Translations under genes and position numbers: made by a program | Shown: one piece after another, positions 53,823 through 61,995 of the stretch | Layout: the number at the start of each line of letters is the position of its first letter | How positions within the stretch are numbered: position 1 is the stretch's first letter | Source: Streptomyces sp. NBC_00513 | Lineage (GTDB): Bacteria > Actinomycetota > Actinomycetes > Streptomycetales > Streptomycetaceae | Reading direction: 5' to 3' | Assembly: GCF_041431415.1 (NCBI RefSeq) | Contig: NZ_CP107845.1 | Coordinates: 2,418,001-2,482,000 of the forward strand | DNA length: 64,000 nucleotides | The notes under the pieces: generated by a model | Told to the model about the DNA's origin: nothing | What the model saw: only the letters and a program-made list of their open reading frames with translations | The model's database searches: none

Positions 53823-54224
53823 ATGCGGGCGACTGCGCGAGTTCTGGTCTACAGCGACGACGCGGGCACCCGGGAGCAGGTGCGGCTGGCCGCCGGACGC
53901 AGGCCGGCCGCGGACCTGCCGCCGGTGGAGTTCCTGGAGTGCGCGACCCTTCCGGCGGTCCTGTCCGCCCTGGACGCGGGCGGCATCGACGTGTGCGTGC
54001 TGGACGGGGAGGCCGTCCCCGCCGGGGGCATGGGCGTGTGCCGGCAGATCAAGGACGAGATCTTCCGCTGCCCGCCGGTCCTGCTGCTCATGGGGCGCCC
54101 CCAGGACGCCTGGCTGGCCACCTGGAGCCGCGCGGACGCCGCGGTGACCCTCCCGGTGGACCCGGTGGACTTCCCGGAGGTCCTGGCGGGCCTGCTGCGG
54201 CCTCGGCTGGCCCTGGACGCGTAA
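53823..54224 (+). CDS. Degenerate response-regulator receiver-domain protein
   Basis: A 133-aa single-domain protein. The fold order of a receiver is visible: RVLVYSDDAG (acidic pair), DVCVLDGEAVP (Asp61 at the phosphorylation position), PVLLLMGRP and AAVTLPVDP. The Thr/Ser and Lys needed for the switch are replaced by Gly91 and Pro, so it may not work by normal phosphorylation. No histidine kinase or output domain is adjacent. It lies between ctaE and a convergent L,D-transpeptidase gene. GTGGAGGAACGAA provides the ribosome-binding site. I know of no named function. Confidence 0.8.
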   Translation: MRATARVLVYSDDAGTREQVRLAAGRRPAADLPPVEFLECATLPAVLSALDAGGIDVCVLDGEAVPAGGMGVCRQIKDEIFRCPPVLLLMGRPQDAWLATWSRADAAVTLPVDPVDFPEVLAGLLRPRLALDA

Positions 54225-54246
54225 AGGCGCGGGACGAAGGAGAAGC

Positions 54247-54280
54247 GGCCCACGGGAGCCCGTACGGGCTCCCGTGGGCC
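54247..54280. terminator. Bidirectional terminator between receiver-like and transpeptidase genes
   Basis: Perfect 15-bp arms GGCCCACGGGAGCCC and GGGCTCCCGTGGGCC with a GTAC loop, between two convergent genes. Confidence 0.88.
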
Positions 54281-54327
54281 GATCGAGGGCCTCTTTCGGG
54301 GGGTTCCGCGCGCCCGCGCGCGCCGGT

Positions 54328-55575
54328 TCAGACCTGCGGGCGGAGTCGGGCCTGGTCGACGGGGCTGCGACCGTCCTGCGTGCCCTTGAGGAGGGCGCTG
54401 CCCTCGCGCCACTCCTTCCACTCCATGTTCCAGTCGCCGAAGCCGTTCCCGAAGGTGTCCATGTCGTCGCCGATGCTGTTGATCACCTTGACGACGTCGC
54501 CCTCGGTGATGTTCTCGTAGAACCAGGCGGCGTTGCCCGTGCTCATGCCGGTGCAGCCGTGGCTGACGTTCTCGTAGCCCTGGGAGCCGACGGACCACGG
54601 GGCCGCGTGCACGTATTCACCACTCCAGGTGACGCGCGTCGCGTAGTAGACGGGCAGGTTGTAGTACTCGCTGCCGCCGATGCCGACGGTGTCGCCGCGC
54701 ATCTGGACGAAGTACTGCTTGCCCAGGACCACTTTGATCCCGTTTCGGGTGGAGAAGCCCGGCTTTCCGGTGGTCACCGGAATGGTGTTGATCACTTCTC
54801 CGTTGCGCCGGAAGGTCAGGTAGTGCGAGGAGGCGTCGGTGGTGACCTCGACGCGGTCGCCGATCTCCAGCTTCAGCGGCTTGGCCGCGGCGCCGTAGAG
54901 GTCGTCGGTGATCCGGACGCCCTCCAGGTTGCTCCGTACGGACACGGTGGTGTTGGCCGGCCAGTACTCCTTGGGTCTGAAGTGCAGGTTCTTGTCGTCG
55001 ACCCAGTGCCAGGCGCCCTCGACGCCCTCCGGTGTGTCGACGACCAGGCCGCGCTCGACCAGCGCGCGGGCGGCCTTGTCCTTGACGGGCTCGTTGAGTT
55101 CGGCCGTGATGGGCTGCCCGACGCCGTACTTGCCCTCCTCGGGCCCGAATTCGACCTGGAGGACCCCTTTGGAGGGTGTGGTGTCGAACGCCATCGTGCG
55201 CTGCCCCGGAGCGCCCCTCTCGTCCTCCGTGTTGACGGTGACGGTGTAGCGGACGCCGGCGGCCAGCGGGACCGTGCTGTGCCAGCGCTCGCCGGTGGCG
55301 GTGAGTTCGCCGGCCAGGCGGCGGCCGTGGGTGTCCACGACGGTGACGTCGGTGATCCGGCCGCCGCCGCTCTTCGCGGTGATCTCCAGCGGCCGGTTGT
55401 GGTCCACCGGTCGTCCGCCGGCTTTCTGGTTGAAGGCGACCTGCTCGCCCGCGTCAAACGGGCGGGCGGACAGCGGGTTCTCCTCTTCGGACCCACAGGC
55501 GGTGGCGCCGGCCCCGAGGGACGCGACCAGCAGGGAGCAGCCGATTACCGTCCAAAGACGCGGTGAGTGGTTCAT
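54328..55575 (-). CDS. L,D-transpeptidase lipoprotein (YkuD, Ig-like domains)
   Basis: 415 aa. A signal peptide ends in the lipobox ATACG, so it is a lipoprotein. Two Ig-like beta domains (about 40-245) precede the YkuD catalytic domain (about 250-375). The active-site block is HAAPWSVGSQGYENVSHGCTGMS, with catalytic Cys in SHGC and its His partner. This is the mycobacterial LdtMt2-like layout; such enzymes make 3-3 cross-links in peptidoglycan. The ATG at 55575 gives the clean signal peptide. TAGCGT ends 7 nt upstream, so the mRNA may be leaderless. Confidence 0.93.
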   Translation of the reverse strand: MNHSPRLWTVIGCSLLVASLGAGATACGSEEENPLSARPFDAGEQVAFNQKAGGRPVDHNRPLEITAKSGGGRITDVTVVDTHGRRLAGELTATGERWHSTVPLAAGVRYTVTVNTEDERGAPGQRTMAFDTTPSKGVLQVEFGPEEGKYGVGQPITAELNEPVKDKAARALVERGLVVDTPEGVEGAWHWVDDKNLHFRPKEYWPANTTVSVRSNLEGVRITDDLYGAAAKPLKLEIGDRVEVTTDASSHYLTFRRNGEVINTIPVTTGKPGFSTRNGIKVVLGKQYFVQMRGDTVGIGGSEYYNLPVYYATRVTWSGEYVHAAPWSVGSQGYENVSHGCTGMSTGNAAWFYENITEGDVVKVINSIGDDMDTFGNGFGDWNMEWKEWREGSALLKGTQDGRSPVDQARLRPQV

Positions 55576-55582
55576 GGGACTA

Positions 55583-55588
55583 ACGCTA
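55583..55588 (-). promoter_or_regulatory. -10-like TAGCGT of the L,D-transpeptidase gene
   Basis: The minus-strand hexamer ends 7 nt before the ATG at 55575. There is no ribosome-binding site between them. Confidence 0.45.
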
Positions 55589-55630
55589 TGAAGATATGAC
55601 AATTACGGCGCGCGGGGTGACTGCAAACGA

Positions 55631-55667
55631 GGGGCCCGGACTCCTCTGTTCGAGGTGTCCGGGCCCC
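55631..55667 (-). terminator. Terminator of the ctaCDF operon
   Basis: 10-bp arms GGGGCCCGGA and TCCGGGCCCC with an inner CCTC/GAGG stem, 27 bp after the ctaF stop. Confidence 0.8.
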
Positions 55668-55694
55668 TGGTGTCGTGCGTGGGTGCCGCTTTCG

Positions 55695-56093
55695 CTACTG
55701 GTTCTGGTTCTCACCGCGGTAGTACTCGTACACCCAGCCCCACAGGCCGATCACGATGATCGGGGCCGAGAAGTACATGAGCCACCAGCCGAAGATGACG
55801 CCCATGAAGGCGAGCGCGCCACCGATGGCCAGCGAGAGCGGCTGCCAGCTGTGCGGGGAGAAGAACCCCAGCTCGCCCGCCTCGTCGGCGACGTCGGCCT
55901 CCAGGTTGTCCTGGGCCATCTCGTCGACGCGCTTGGCCGTGAAGGCCAGGTAGTAGCCGATCATGACGCTCAGGCCGAAGGCCAGGAAGAGCGCGGTGGT
56001 GCCTACGGGCTCCTTCGACCACACGCCGTACACGACGGCCATGATCAGGATGAAGAAGGAGAGCCAGAGGAACATCTTGCCCTGGATCTTCAC
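55695..56093 (-). CDS. ctaF: Cytochrome c oxidase subunit IV (actinobacterial)
   Basis: A 132-aa membrane protein with four helices in two pairs (about 7-22, 29-48, 82-98, 100-118), the known shape of CtaF in actinobacterial aa3 oxidase. [18 protein letters not shown] [12 protein letters not shown] and [16 protein letters not shown] segments are typical, and the end WVYEYYRGE is conserved. It overlaps the ctaD stop codon by 4 bp, so it is co-translated. Its exact task is unclear; it is part of the supercomplex. Confidence 0.93.
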   Translation of the reverse strand: MKIQGKMFLWLSFFILIMAVVYGVWSKEPVGTTALFLAFGLSVMIGYYLAFTAKRVDEMAQDNLEADVADEAGELGFFSPHSWQPLSLAIGGALAFMGVIFGWWLMYFSAPIIVIGLWGWVYEYYRGENQNQ

Positions 56094-57820
56094 TTGCCGG
56101 CCTCCTTGCCACCGGTGACGGCCTTGGTGCCGGCGCCGTGGTCCTCAAGGTGGTCGAGGGCCGCGATCTCCGGGTGGTGCAGGTCGAACGCCGGGGACTC
56201 GGAACGAATCCGCGGAAGGGTGAGGAAGTTGTGCCGCGGCGGCGGGCAGGAAGTCGCCCATTCGAGCGAACGGCCGTAGCCCCACGGGTCGTCGACCTCG
56301 ACCTTCTTCCCGTACTTCGCCGTCTTCCAGACGTTGTACATGAAGGGCAGCATCGACAGGCCGAGCAGGAACGAGCTGATCGTGGAGATCGTGTTCAGCG
56401 CGGTGAAGCCGTCGGCCTCGAGGTAGTCGGCGTAACGACGCGCCATGCCCTCGGCGCCCAGCCAGTGCTGCACCAGGAAGGTGCCGTGGAAGCCGACGAA
56501 CAGCGTCCAGAACGTGATCTTGCCGAGGCGCTCGTCCAGCATCTTGCCCGTGAACTTCGGCCACCAGAAGTGGAAGCCGGAGAACATCGCGAACACCACG
56601 GTGCCGAAGATCACGTAGTGGAAGTGCGCGACGACGAAGTACGAGTCGGAGACGTGGAAGTCCATCGGGGGCGAGGCCAGGATGACGCCGGTCAGACCAC
56701 CGAAGGTGAAGGTGATCAGGAAGCCGACGGCCCAGAGCATCGGGGTCTCGAAGGACAACGAGCCCTTCCACATGGTGCCGATCCAGTTGAAGAACTTCAC
56801 ACCGGTCGGTACCGCGATCAGGAAGGTCATGAAGGAGAAGAACGGCAGCAGCACACCGCCGGTGACGTACATGTGGTGGGCCCACACCGTCACCGAGAGG
56901 CCGGCGATGGCGATCGTCGCGGCGATCAGGCCGATGTAACCGAACATCGGCTTGCGCGAGAAGACCGGGATGACCTCGGAGATGATGCCGAAGAAGGGCA
57001 AGGCGATGATGTACACCTCTGGGTGTCCGAAGAACCAGAAGAGGTGTTGCCACAGCAAGGCACCGCCGTTGGCCGCGTCGAAGACGTGCGCACCGAACTT
57101 CCGGTCGGCCTCCAGCGCGAAGAGCGCGGCGGCGAGGACCGGGAAGGCGAGCAGGACCAGGACACCGGTCAGCAGCACGTTCCAGGTGAAGATCGGCATG
57201 CGGAACATCGTCATGCCGGGCGCGCGCATGCAGATGATCGTGGTGATGAAGTTGACCGAGCCGAGGATCGTGCCGAAGCCGGAGAAGGCCAGACCCATGA
57301 TCCACATGTCGGCGCCGATGCCCGGCGAACGCACCGCGTCCGACAGGGGCGAGTAGGCGAACCAACCGAAGTCGGCCGCGCCGTTCGGCGTCACGAAGCC
57401 GGCGACCGCGATGGTCGAGCCGAAGAGGTACAGCCAGTACGCGAACATGTTCAGCCGCGGGAACGCCACGTCGGGCGCGCCGATCTGCAGCGGCATGATC
57501 CAGTTCGCGAAGCCCGCGAAGAGCGGGGTGGCGAACATCAGCAGCATGATCGTGCCATGCATGGTGAACGCCTGGTTGAACTGCTCGTTCGACATGATCT
57601 GCGTACCCGGACGGGCCAGCTCGGCGCGCATGAAGAGCGCCATGATCCCGCCGATGATGAAGAACACGAACGACGTGATCAGGTACATCGTGCCGATGGT
57701 CTTGTGGTCGGTGGTGGTCAACCACTTCACGACGACATTGCCCGGCTGCTTGCGCCGTACCGGCAGCTCGTTCTCATACGAGTCGGCGGCGGCACCCTGA
57801 GATTCGTTGAGGATGCTCAC
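56090..57820 (-). CDS. ctaD: Cytochrome c oxidase subunit I
   Basis: A 576-aa catalytic subunit of aa3 oxidase with 12 helices. Heme a ligand His is in [11 protein letters not shown]. The CuB ligands are in [10 protein letters not shown] (with the cross-linked His-Tyr pair) and [10 protein letters not shown]; heme a/a3 ligands are in [11 protein letters not shown]. It reduces oxygen to water and pumps protons. It starts at GTG 57820 (VSILNESQG), overlapping ctaC by 4 bp. The C-terminal tail (about 545-576) is soluble and Lys/Ala/Gly-rich. Confidence 0.97.
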   Translation of the reverse strand: MSILNESQGAAADSYENELPVRRKQPGNVVVKWLTTTDHKTIGTMYLITSFVFFIIGGIMALFMRAELARPGTQIMSNEQFNQAFTMHGTIMLLMFATPLFAGFANWIMPLQIGAPDVAFPRLNMFAYWLYLFGSTIAVAGFVTPNGAADFGWFAYSPLSDAVRSPGIGADMWIMGLAFSGFGTILGSVNFITTIICMRAPGMTMFRMPIFTWNVLLTGVLVLLAFPVLAAALFALEADRKFGAHVFDAANGGALLWQHLFWFFGHPEVYIIALPFFGIISEVIPVFSRKPMFGYIGLIAATIAIAGLSVTVWAHHMYVTGGVLLPFFSFMTFLIAVPTGVKFFNWIGTMWKGSLSFETPMLWAVGFLITFTFGGLTGVILASPPMDFHVSDSYFVVAHFHYVIFGTVVFAMFSGFHFWWPKFTGKMLDERLGKITFWTLFVGFHGTFLVQHWLGAEGMARRYADYLEADGFTALNTISTISSFLLGLSMLPFMYNVWKTAKYGKKVEVDDPWGYGRSLEWATSCPPPRHNFLTLPRIRSESPAFDLHHPEIAALDHLEDHGAGTKAVTGGKEAGK

Positions 57821-58827
57821 AGTTTGTTCGTCTCCGAGTTCCGGGCCGGGTCGGTCTGCTTGATGCCGGCCGGCAGGAAGCCGGTCTGCCCCTTCTCGGC
57901 CAGTTCCTTCAGGTGCGCCTGGTACTTCTCCGGCGAGACGACCTTCACGTTGAAGAGCATCCGGGAGTGGTCGACACCACAGAGCTCGGCGCACTTGCCC
58001 ATGAAGGTGCCCTCCTGGGAGGGGGTCACCTCGAAGACGTTGGTGTGGCCGGGGATGACGTCCTGCTTGAACAGGAAGGGAACCACCCAGAACGAGTGGA
58101 TGACGTCATTGGACGAGAGGATGAAGCGGACCTTCTCGCCCTTGGGGAGCCAGAGGGTCGGACCCGGGTTGCCCGTCTGCGGGTTCCGGTCACCGGGGAC
58201 GCCCTGGGTGTAGACGCCTTCGGCGCCCTTGGGGAAGTCCTTGGCGAAGCGGTCCGGGATGGAGGCGAGCTCCTTGGGGACCGGGACGGCCCCCTCCTTC
58301 TTCTCCTCTCCGACCGACGGGGCCGGCAGCTTCGGGGTCGCGGGGTCGCCGTCGACGTCCTCGATGTAGTTGAAGCCCCAGCTCCACTGGTAGCCGACCA
58401 CGTTGATGGTGTGGGCGGGCTTGGAGAGGGCGAGCAACTTCGACTCGTCACGCGCGGTGAAGTAGAAGAGCACCGAGACGATGATGAGCGGGACCACGGT
58501 GTACAGCGCCTCGATGGGCATGTTGTACCGGGTCTGCGCCGGAACCTCGATCTTCGTGCGGCTGCGCCGGTGGAAGATGACGCTCCACAGGATCAGGCCC
58601 CACACCAGGATGCCCGTGATCAGCGCGGCAGCCCAGGATCCCTGCCAGAGGGAGAGAATGCGCGGCGCCTCCTCAGTTACCGGAGTCGGCATTCCGAGGC
58701 GAGGGAAGTCTTTCCATGTATACGAGCAACCAGTGGCGGTCGCCAGGACCACGCCCGCAGTCAGCGCCTGGAGCAGCTTCCGCCGCATCGGGCGCCGCGG
58801 CGAGCGGTCGGAGCCGTAGGGACTCAC
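57817..58827 (-). CDS. ctaC: Cytochrome c oxidase subunit II (lipoprotein)
   Basis: A 336-aa protein. The N-terminus has a basic stretch and a signal with lipobox ATGCSY, then two membrane helices (about 75-97, 117-137). The external cupredoxin domain binds the CuA centre: [13 protein letters not shown] gives Cys-x3-Cys-x3-His-x2-Met and IHSFWVVPF the second His. A helical insert (about 170-225, rich in Glu/Lys/Pro) is typical of actinobacteria and docks cytochrome cc. The GTG start at 58827 follows GGAAGG. It is the first gene of the ctaC-ctaD-ctaF operon. Confidence 0.96.
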   Translation of the reverse strand: MSPYGSDRSPRRPMRRKLLQALTAGVVLATATGCSYTWKDFPRLGMPTPVTEEAPRILSLWQGSWAAALITGILVWGLILWSVIFHRRSRTKIEVPAQTRYNMPIEALYTVVPLIIVSVLFYFTARDESKLLALSKPAHTINVVGYQWSWGFNYIEDVDGDPATPKLPAPSVGEEKKEGAVPVPKELASIPDRFAKDFPKGAEGVYTQGVPGDRNPQTGNPGPTLWLPKGEKVRFILSSNDVIHSFWVVPFLFKQDVIPGHTNVFEVTPSQEGTFMGKCAELCGVDHSRMLFNVKVVSPEKYQAHLKELAEKGQTGFLPAGIKQTDPARNSETNKL

Positions 58828-59098
58828 GTAGCGCCTTCCCGAGAGTCTCGGCCCGCGTGGCTGGCCGCGGCCGTATTCGGGTCGGTCGCCGGCCCTGACG
58901 CAGGCAGGGGTTTGGATGTTTATGCGGACCAAACCCTACTGGACGCTATTTGGGGTCGCGCGGGGAGGGTGCCCAACGCGCCGCTACTGACCCCGAAGGG
59001 ATGGATCCGCCGTCCGGGGGACGGGCCATCCGGCCCTGAATGGCGCACTCCGGCGGACAACTGACGGCCCCTGACCTCGGGCGTCCCCGGCCGCCGGT

Positions 59099-59104
59099 TA
59101 GCGT
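59099..59104 (+). promoter_or_regulatory. -10-like TAGCGT before the NifS-TusA fusion gene
   Basis: The hexamer ends exactly 6 nt before the ATG at 59111, with no ribosome-binding site. Confidence 0.5.
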
Positions 59105-59110
59105 GGCCGG

Positions 59111-60490
59111 ATGCCGTACTTCGACACCGCCTCAGCCGCCCCGCTGCACCCTGTGGCCCGTCAGGCGCTGCTGGCCGCCCTGGACGAGGGCTGGGCCGAC
59201 CCGGCCCGGCTGTACCGGGAGGGCCGCCGCGCCCGGTTGCTGTTGGACGCGGCGCGCGAGGCCGCCGCCGAGGCGGTGGGCTGTCGCCCCGACGAGCTGG
59301 TGTTCACTCCTTCGGGGACGCACGCGGTTCACACGGGCCTCGCCGGAGCCCTGGCCGGACGCCGGCGGGTCGGCGGGCACCTGGTGGTGTCGGCGGTCGA
59401 ACACAGTTCGGTACTGCACGCCGCCGAGGTGCACGCGGCCGGCGGCGGCACGGTCACCGAGGTGCCGGTCGACCGCTTCGGCGCGGTCAACCCGGCGGAG
59501 TACGCCGCCGTGCTCGGCCCGACCACGGCGCTGGCCTGTCTCCAGTCGGCCAATCACGAGGTGGGCACCGTCCAGCCGGTGGCGGAGGTCGCCGAGGTGT
59601 GCGGCGCGGCCGGGGTGCCGTTGCTGGTGGACGCGGCGCAGTCGCTGGCGTGGGGCCGGGTGGAGGGCGGGTGGTCGCTGCTCACCGCGAGCGCCCACAA
59701 GTGGGGTGGTCCGCCCGGGGTCGGGCTGTTGGCCGCCCGCAAGGGGGTCCGTTTCTCCCCCCAAGGGCCTTCGGACGAAAGGGAGTCGGGCCGCTCCCCC
59801 GGTTTCGTCAATCTACCCGCGATCGTGGCGGCGGCCGCCTCGCTGCGGGCGGTGCGCGCCGAGGCCGATGTGGAGGCGGCCCGACTGCGGGTGCTGGTGG
59901 ACCGGATCCGGAGGCGGGTGGCCCGGTTGGTGCCGGACGTGGAGGTGGTCGGCGACCCGGACCGGCGGTTGCCGCACCTGGTCACGTTCTCCTGCCTGTA
60001 CGTCGACGGGGAGACCCTGCTGCACGAGCTGGACCGGGCGGGCTACTCGGTGTCCTCCGGCTCCTCCTGCACCAGTTCGACCCTGACGCCTTCGCACGTG
60101 CTGCGGGCCATGGGGGTGCTGTCGGAGGGGAACGTACGGGTGTCCCTGCCGCCCGGGACCACCGCCGACGACGTGAACGGCTTCCTGGAGGTCCTGCCGC
60201 GCGCGGTGGCCGACGTCCGGGAGAAGCTCGGGGTGAGCGAGCCGGAGCCGTGCGCGCCGGTCGCGGACGCGGTGCGCCTCGACGCCCTGGGGCTGCGCTG
60301 CCCCCAGCCGGTGATCGAACTGGCCCGGGCGATCGTGACGGTGCCGGTGGGCGGCACGGTGACGGTCGTGTCGGACGACGAGGTCGCCCGCCTGGACATC
60401 CCGGCGTGGTGCGCGATGCGCGGCCACGCCTACCTGGGCGAGACGGCGGCCGAGGTGGGCGTGGCGTACGCGGTCCGCCGGCTGCGCTGA
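59111..60490 (+). CDS. Cysteine desulfurase fused to TusA-like sulfur carrier
   Basis: A 459-aa fusion. Residues 1-375 are a NifS/IscS-type PLP enzyme: FDTASAAPLHP start, FTPSGTHAVHTGL, ANHEVGTVQPVAE, Schiff-base Lys197 in SAHKWGGPPGVGLL and catalytic Cys320 in SSGSSCTSSTLTPSHVLRAMG. Residues about 385-459 are TusA-like with the sulfur-accepting Cys397 in LDALGLRCPQPVIELARAI. The enzyme would remove sulfur from cysteine and pass it straight to its own carrier domain. The target may be tRNA thiolation, molybdopterin or Fe-S assembly. It starts a transcript without a ribosome-binding site, divergent from ctaC. Confidence 0.9.
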   Translation: MPYFDTASAAPLHPVARQALLAALDEGWADPARLYREGRRARLLLDAAREAAAEAVGCRPDELVFTPSGTHAVHTGLAGALAGRRRVGGHLVVSAVEHSSVLHAAEVHAAGGGTVTEVPVDRFGAVNPAEYAAVLGPTTALACLQSANHEVGTVQPVAEVAEVCGAAGVPLLVDAAQSLAWGRVEGGWSLLTASAHKWGGPPGVGLLAARKGVRFSPQGPSDERESGRSPGFVNLPAIVAAAASLRAVRAEADVEAARLRVLVDRIRRRVARLVPDVEVVGDPDRRLPHLVTFSCLYVDGETLLHELDRAGYSVSSGSSCTSSTLTPSHVLRAMGVLSEGNVRVSLPPGTTADDVNGFLEVLPRAVADVREKLGVSEPEPCAPVADAVRLDALGLRCPQPVIELARAIVTVPVGGTVTVVSDDEVARLDIPAWCAMRGHAYLGETAAEVGVAYAVRRLR

Positions 60491-60557
60491 CCCGTGCGGC
60501 CGGGGACGTACGGCCGGGAGCGCGGCGGGAGTGCTCCCGCCGCGCCGTCGGGCGGCC

Positions 60558-61535
60558 TTACGCCGAGAGGTGGGACCGGACCTCGGCCGCGGCCTCGTCG
60601 CCGTACGCCTTGGTGAAGCGCTCCATGAAGTGCGCCCGCGCCAGCGTGTACTCCTGCGTGCCCAGCGTCTCGATGACCAGCGTGGCGAGCATGCAGCCCA
60701 CCTGCGCCGCCCGCTCCAGGCCGACGCCCCAGCCCAGGCCCGTCAGGAAACCGGCGCGGAAGGCGTCGCCGACGCCCGTCGGGTCCACCTTGGCGGTCTC
60801 CTCGGGGCAGCCGACGACGATCGGCTCCTCGCCGACCCGGTCGATCCGCACGCCCTGGGAGCCCAGCGTCGTCACCCGGGTGCCGACCTTGGCCAGGATC
60901 TCCGCGTCGGTCCAGCCGGACTTCGACTCGATGAGGCCTTTCTCGTACTCGTTCGAGAAGAGGTACGTCGCGCCCTCCATCAGGGTGCGGATGTTGTCGC
61001 CGTCCATGCGGGCGATCTGCTGCGAGAAGTCGGCGGCGAAGGGGATCCCGCGCGTGCGGCACTCCTCGGTGTGGCGCAGCATCGCCTCGGGGTCGTCGGC
61101 GCCGATGAGGACGAGGTCCAGCCCGCCCACCCGGTCGGCGACGGCCTTCAGCTCGATCAGCCGGGCCTCGCTCATCGCGCCCGTGTAGAAGGAGCCGATC
61201 TGGTTGTGGTCGGCGTCCGTCGTGCAGACGAAGCGCGCGGTGTGCAGCACCTCGGAGATCCGCACGGACTCGGTGTCGACCCCGTTGCGGTCCAGCCACG
61301 CGCGGTACTCGTCGAAGTCCGAGCCGGCCGCGCCGACCAGGACGGGACGACTGCCGAGCTGACCCATTCCGAAGCAGATGTTCGGGCCGACACCGCCCCG
61401 CCGTACGTCGAGGTTGTCCACGAGGAAGGAGAGGGAGACCGTGTGCAACTGGTCCGCGACCAGCTGATCGGCGAAACGGCCGGGGAAGGTCATGAGGTGG
61501 TCGGTGGCGATGGAGCCGGTGACTGCGATGCGCAC
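60558..61535 (-). CDS. PfkB-family sugar/nucleoside kinase (AdoK-like)
   Basis: A 325-aa ribokinase-fold kinase. The start IAVTGSIATDHLMTFPGRFADQL is typical of the actinobacterial AdoK (Rv2202c) group near ctaC. RRGGVGPNICFGMGQLG is the substrate-binding glycine motif and DPTGVGDAFRAGFLTGLGWG the anion-hole motif with the catalytic Asp. In Mycobacterium the orthologue is an adenosine kinase, so adenosine phosphorylation is the best guess, though sugars are possible. The GTG at 61535 (VRIAVTGS) is chosen because AGGAG lies about 12 nt upstream and it gives the family's usual start. Confidence 0.85.
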   Translation of the reverse strand: MRIAVTGSIATDHLMTFPGRFADQLVADQLHTVSLSFLVDNLDVRRGGVGPNICFGMGQLGSRPVLVGAAGSDFDEYRAWLDRNGVDTESVRISEVLHTARFVCTTDADHNQIGSFYTGAMSEARLIELKAVADRVGGLDLVLIGADDPEAMLRHTEECRTRGIPFAADFSQQIARMDGDNIRTLMEGATYLFSNEYEKGLIESKSGWTDAEILAKVGTRVTTLGSQGVRIDRVGEEPIVVGCPEETAKVDPTGVGDAFRAGFLTGLGWGVGLERAAQVGCMLATLVIETLGTQEYTLARAHFMERFTKAYGDEAAAEVRSHLSA

Positions 61536-61656
61536 GGCGTGGATGCTCCTGCGGAGGGCGGCAAGGGGGACATTCAAAACTACCCGGTCCCCGACGCCAG
61601 GCCGACCGTACGAAACTACCCCGTAGTAGGCCTTTCTTCGCCCGCCGGGCCGGGCC

Positions 61657-61662
61657 TACGGT
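61657..61662 (+). promoter_or_regulatory. -10-like TACGGT before a 71-codon ORF
   Basis: The hexamer ends exactly 6 nt before the ATG at 61669, the spacing seen at several leaderless genes in this window. Confidence 0.4.
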
Positions 61663-61668
61663 GCCCTC

Positions 61669-61884
61669 ATGACCTACAGCGATGGCTTCGGGTACGCCGA
61701 CCACAACGCCGAGATCCGTCCCGGTTTCGCACGACTGCTGGGCGACTGCGCCCGGATGGCCCCGCACTGGGCGGTCCCGGTGGGCCCGCGTCCGGACCGG
61801 GTGGCACCGTCCCAGATCCACGGCATCAGCGTCCCGCCCTCCTCGGCCCGACTGATCGCGTCCACCGCGGAGTACGGCGACTAG
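61669..61884 (+). CDS. Small hypothetical protein
   Basis: 71 aa: MTYSDGFGYADHNAEIRPG, then a helical part and a Pro/Ser-rich end. No domain is recognisable and there is no membrane segment. Third-position GC looks like that of its neighbours. It fills the gap between the PfkB-family gene and the next hypothetical gene, and has a leaderless-type -10 hexamer 6 nt upstream. I consider it probably real, but without comparison to other genomes this is not certain. Confidence 0.5.
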   Translation: MTYSDGFGYADHNAEIRPGFARLLGDCARMAPHWAVPVGPRPDRVAPSQIHGISVPPSSARLIASTAEYGD

Positions 61885-61995
61885 GGGATCCCTTTCGGCT
61901 CGTCCGGCCCCGGCCGCTCCCCGGGGGGAACCGGTTTCGCCCCTGTCCCGTCACACCCGCATCACGTACGACGGGACGAGTGAAGGAGCGATTCG

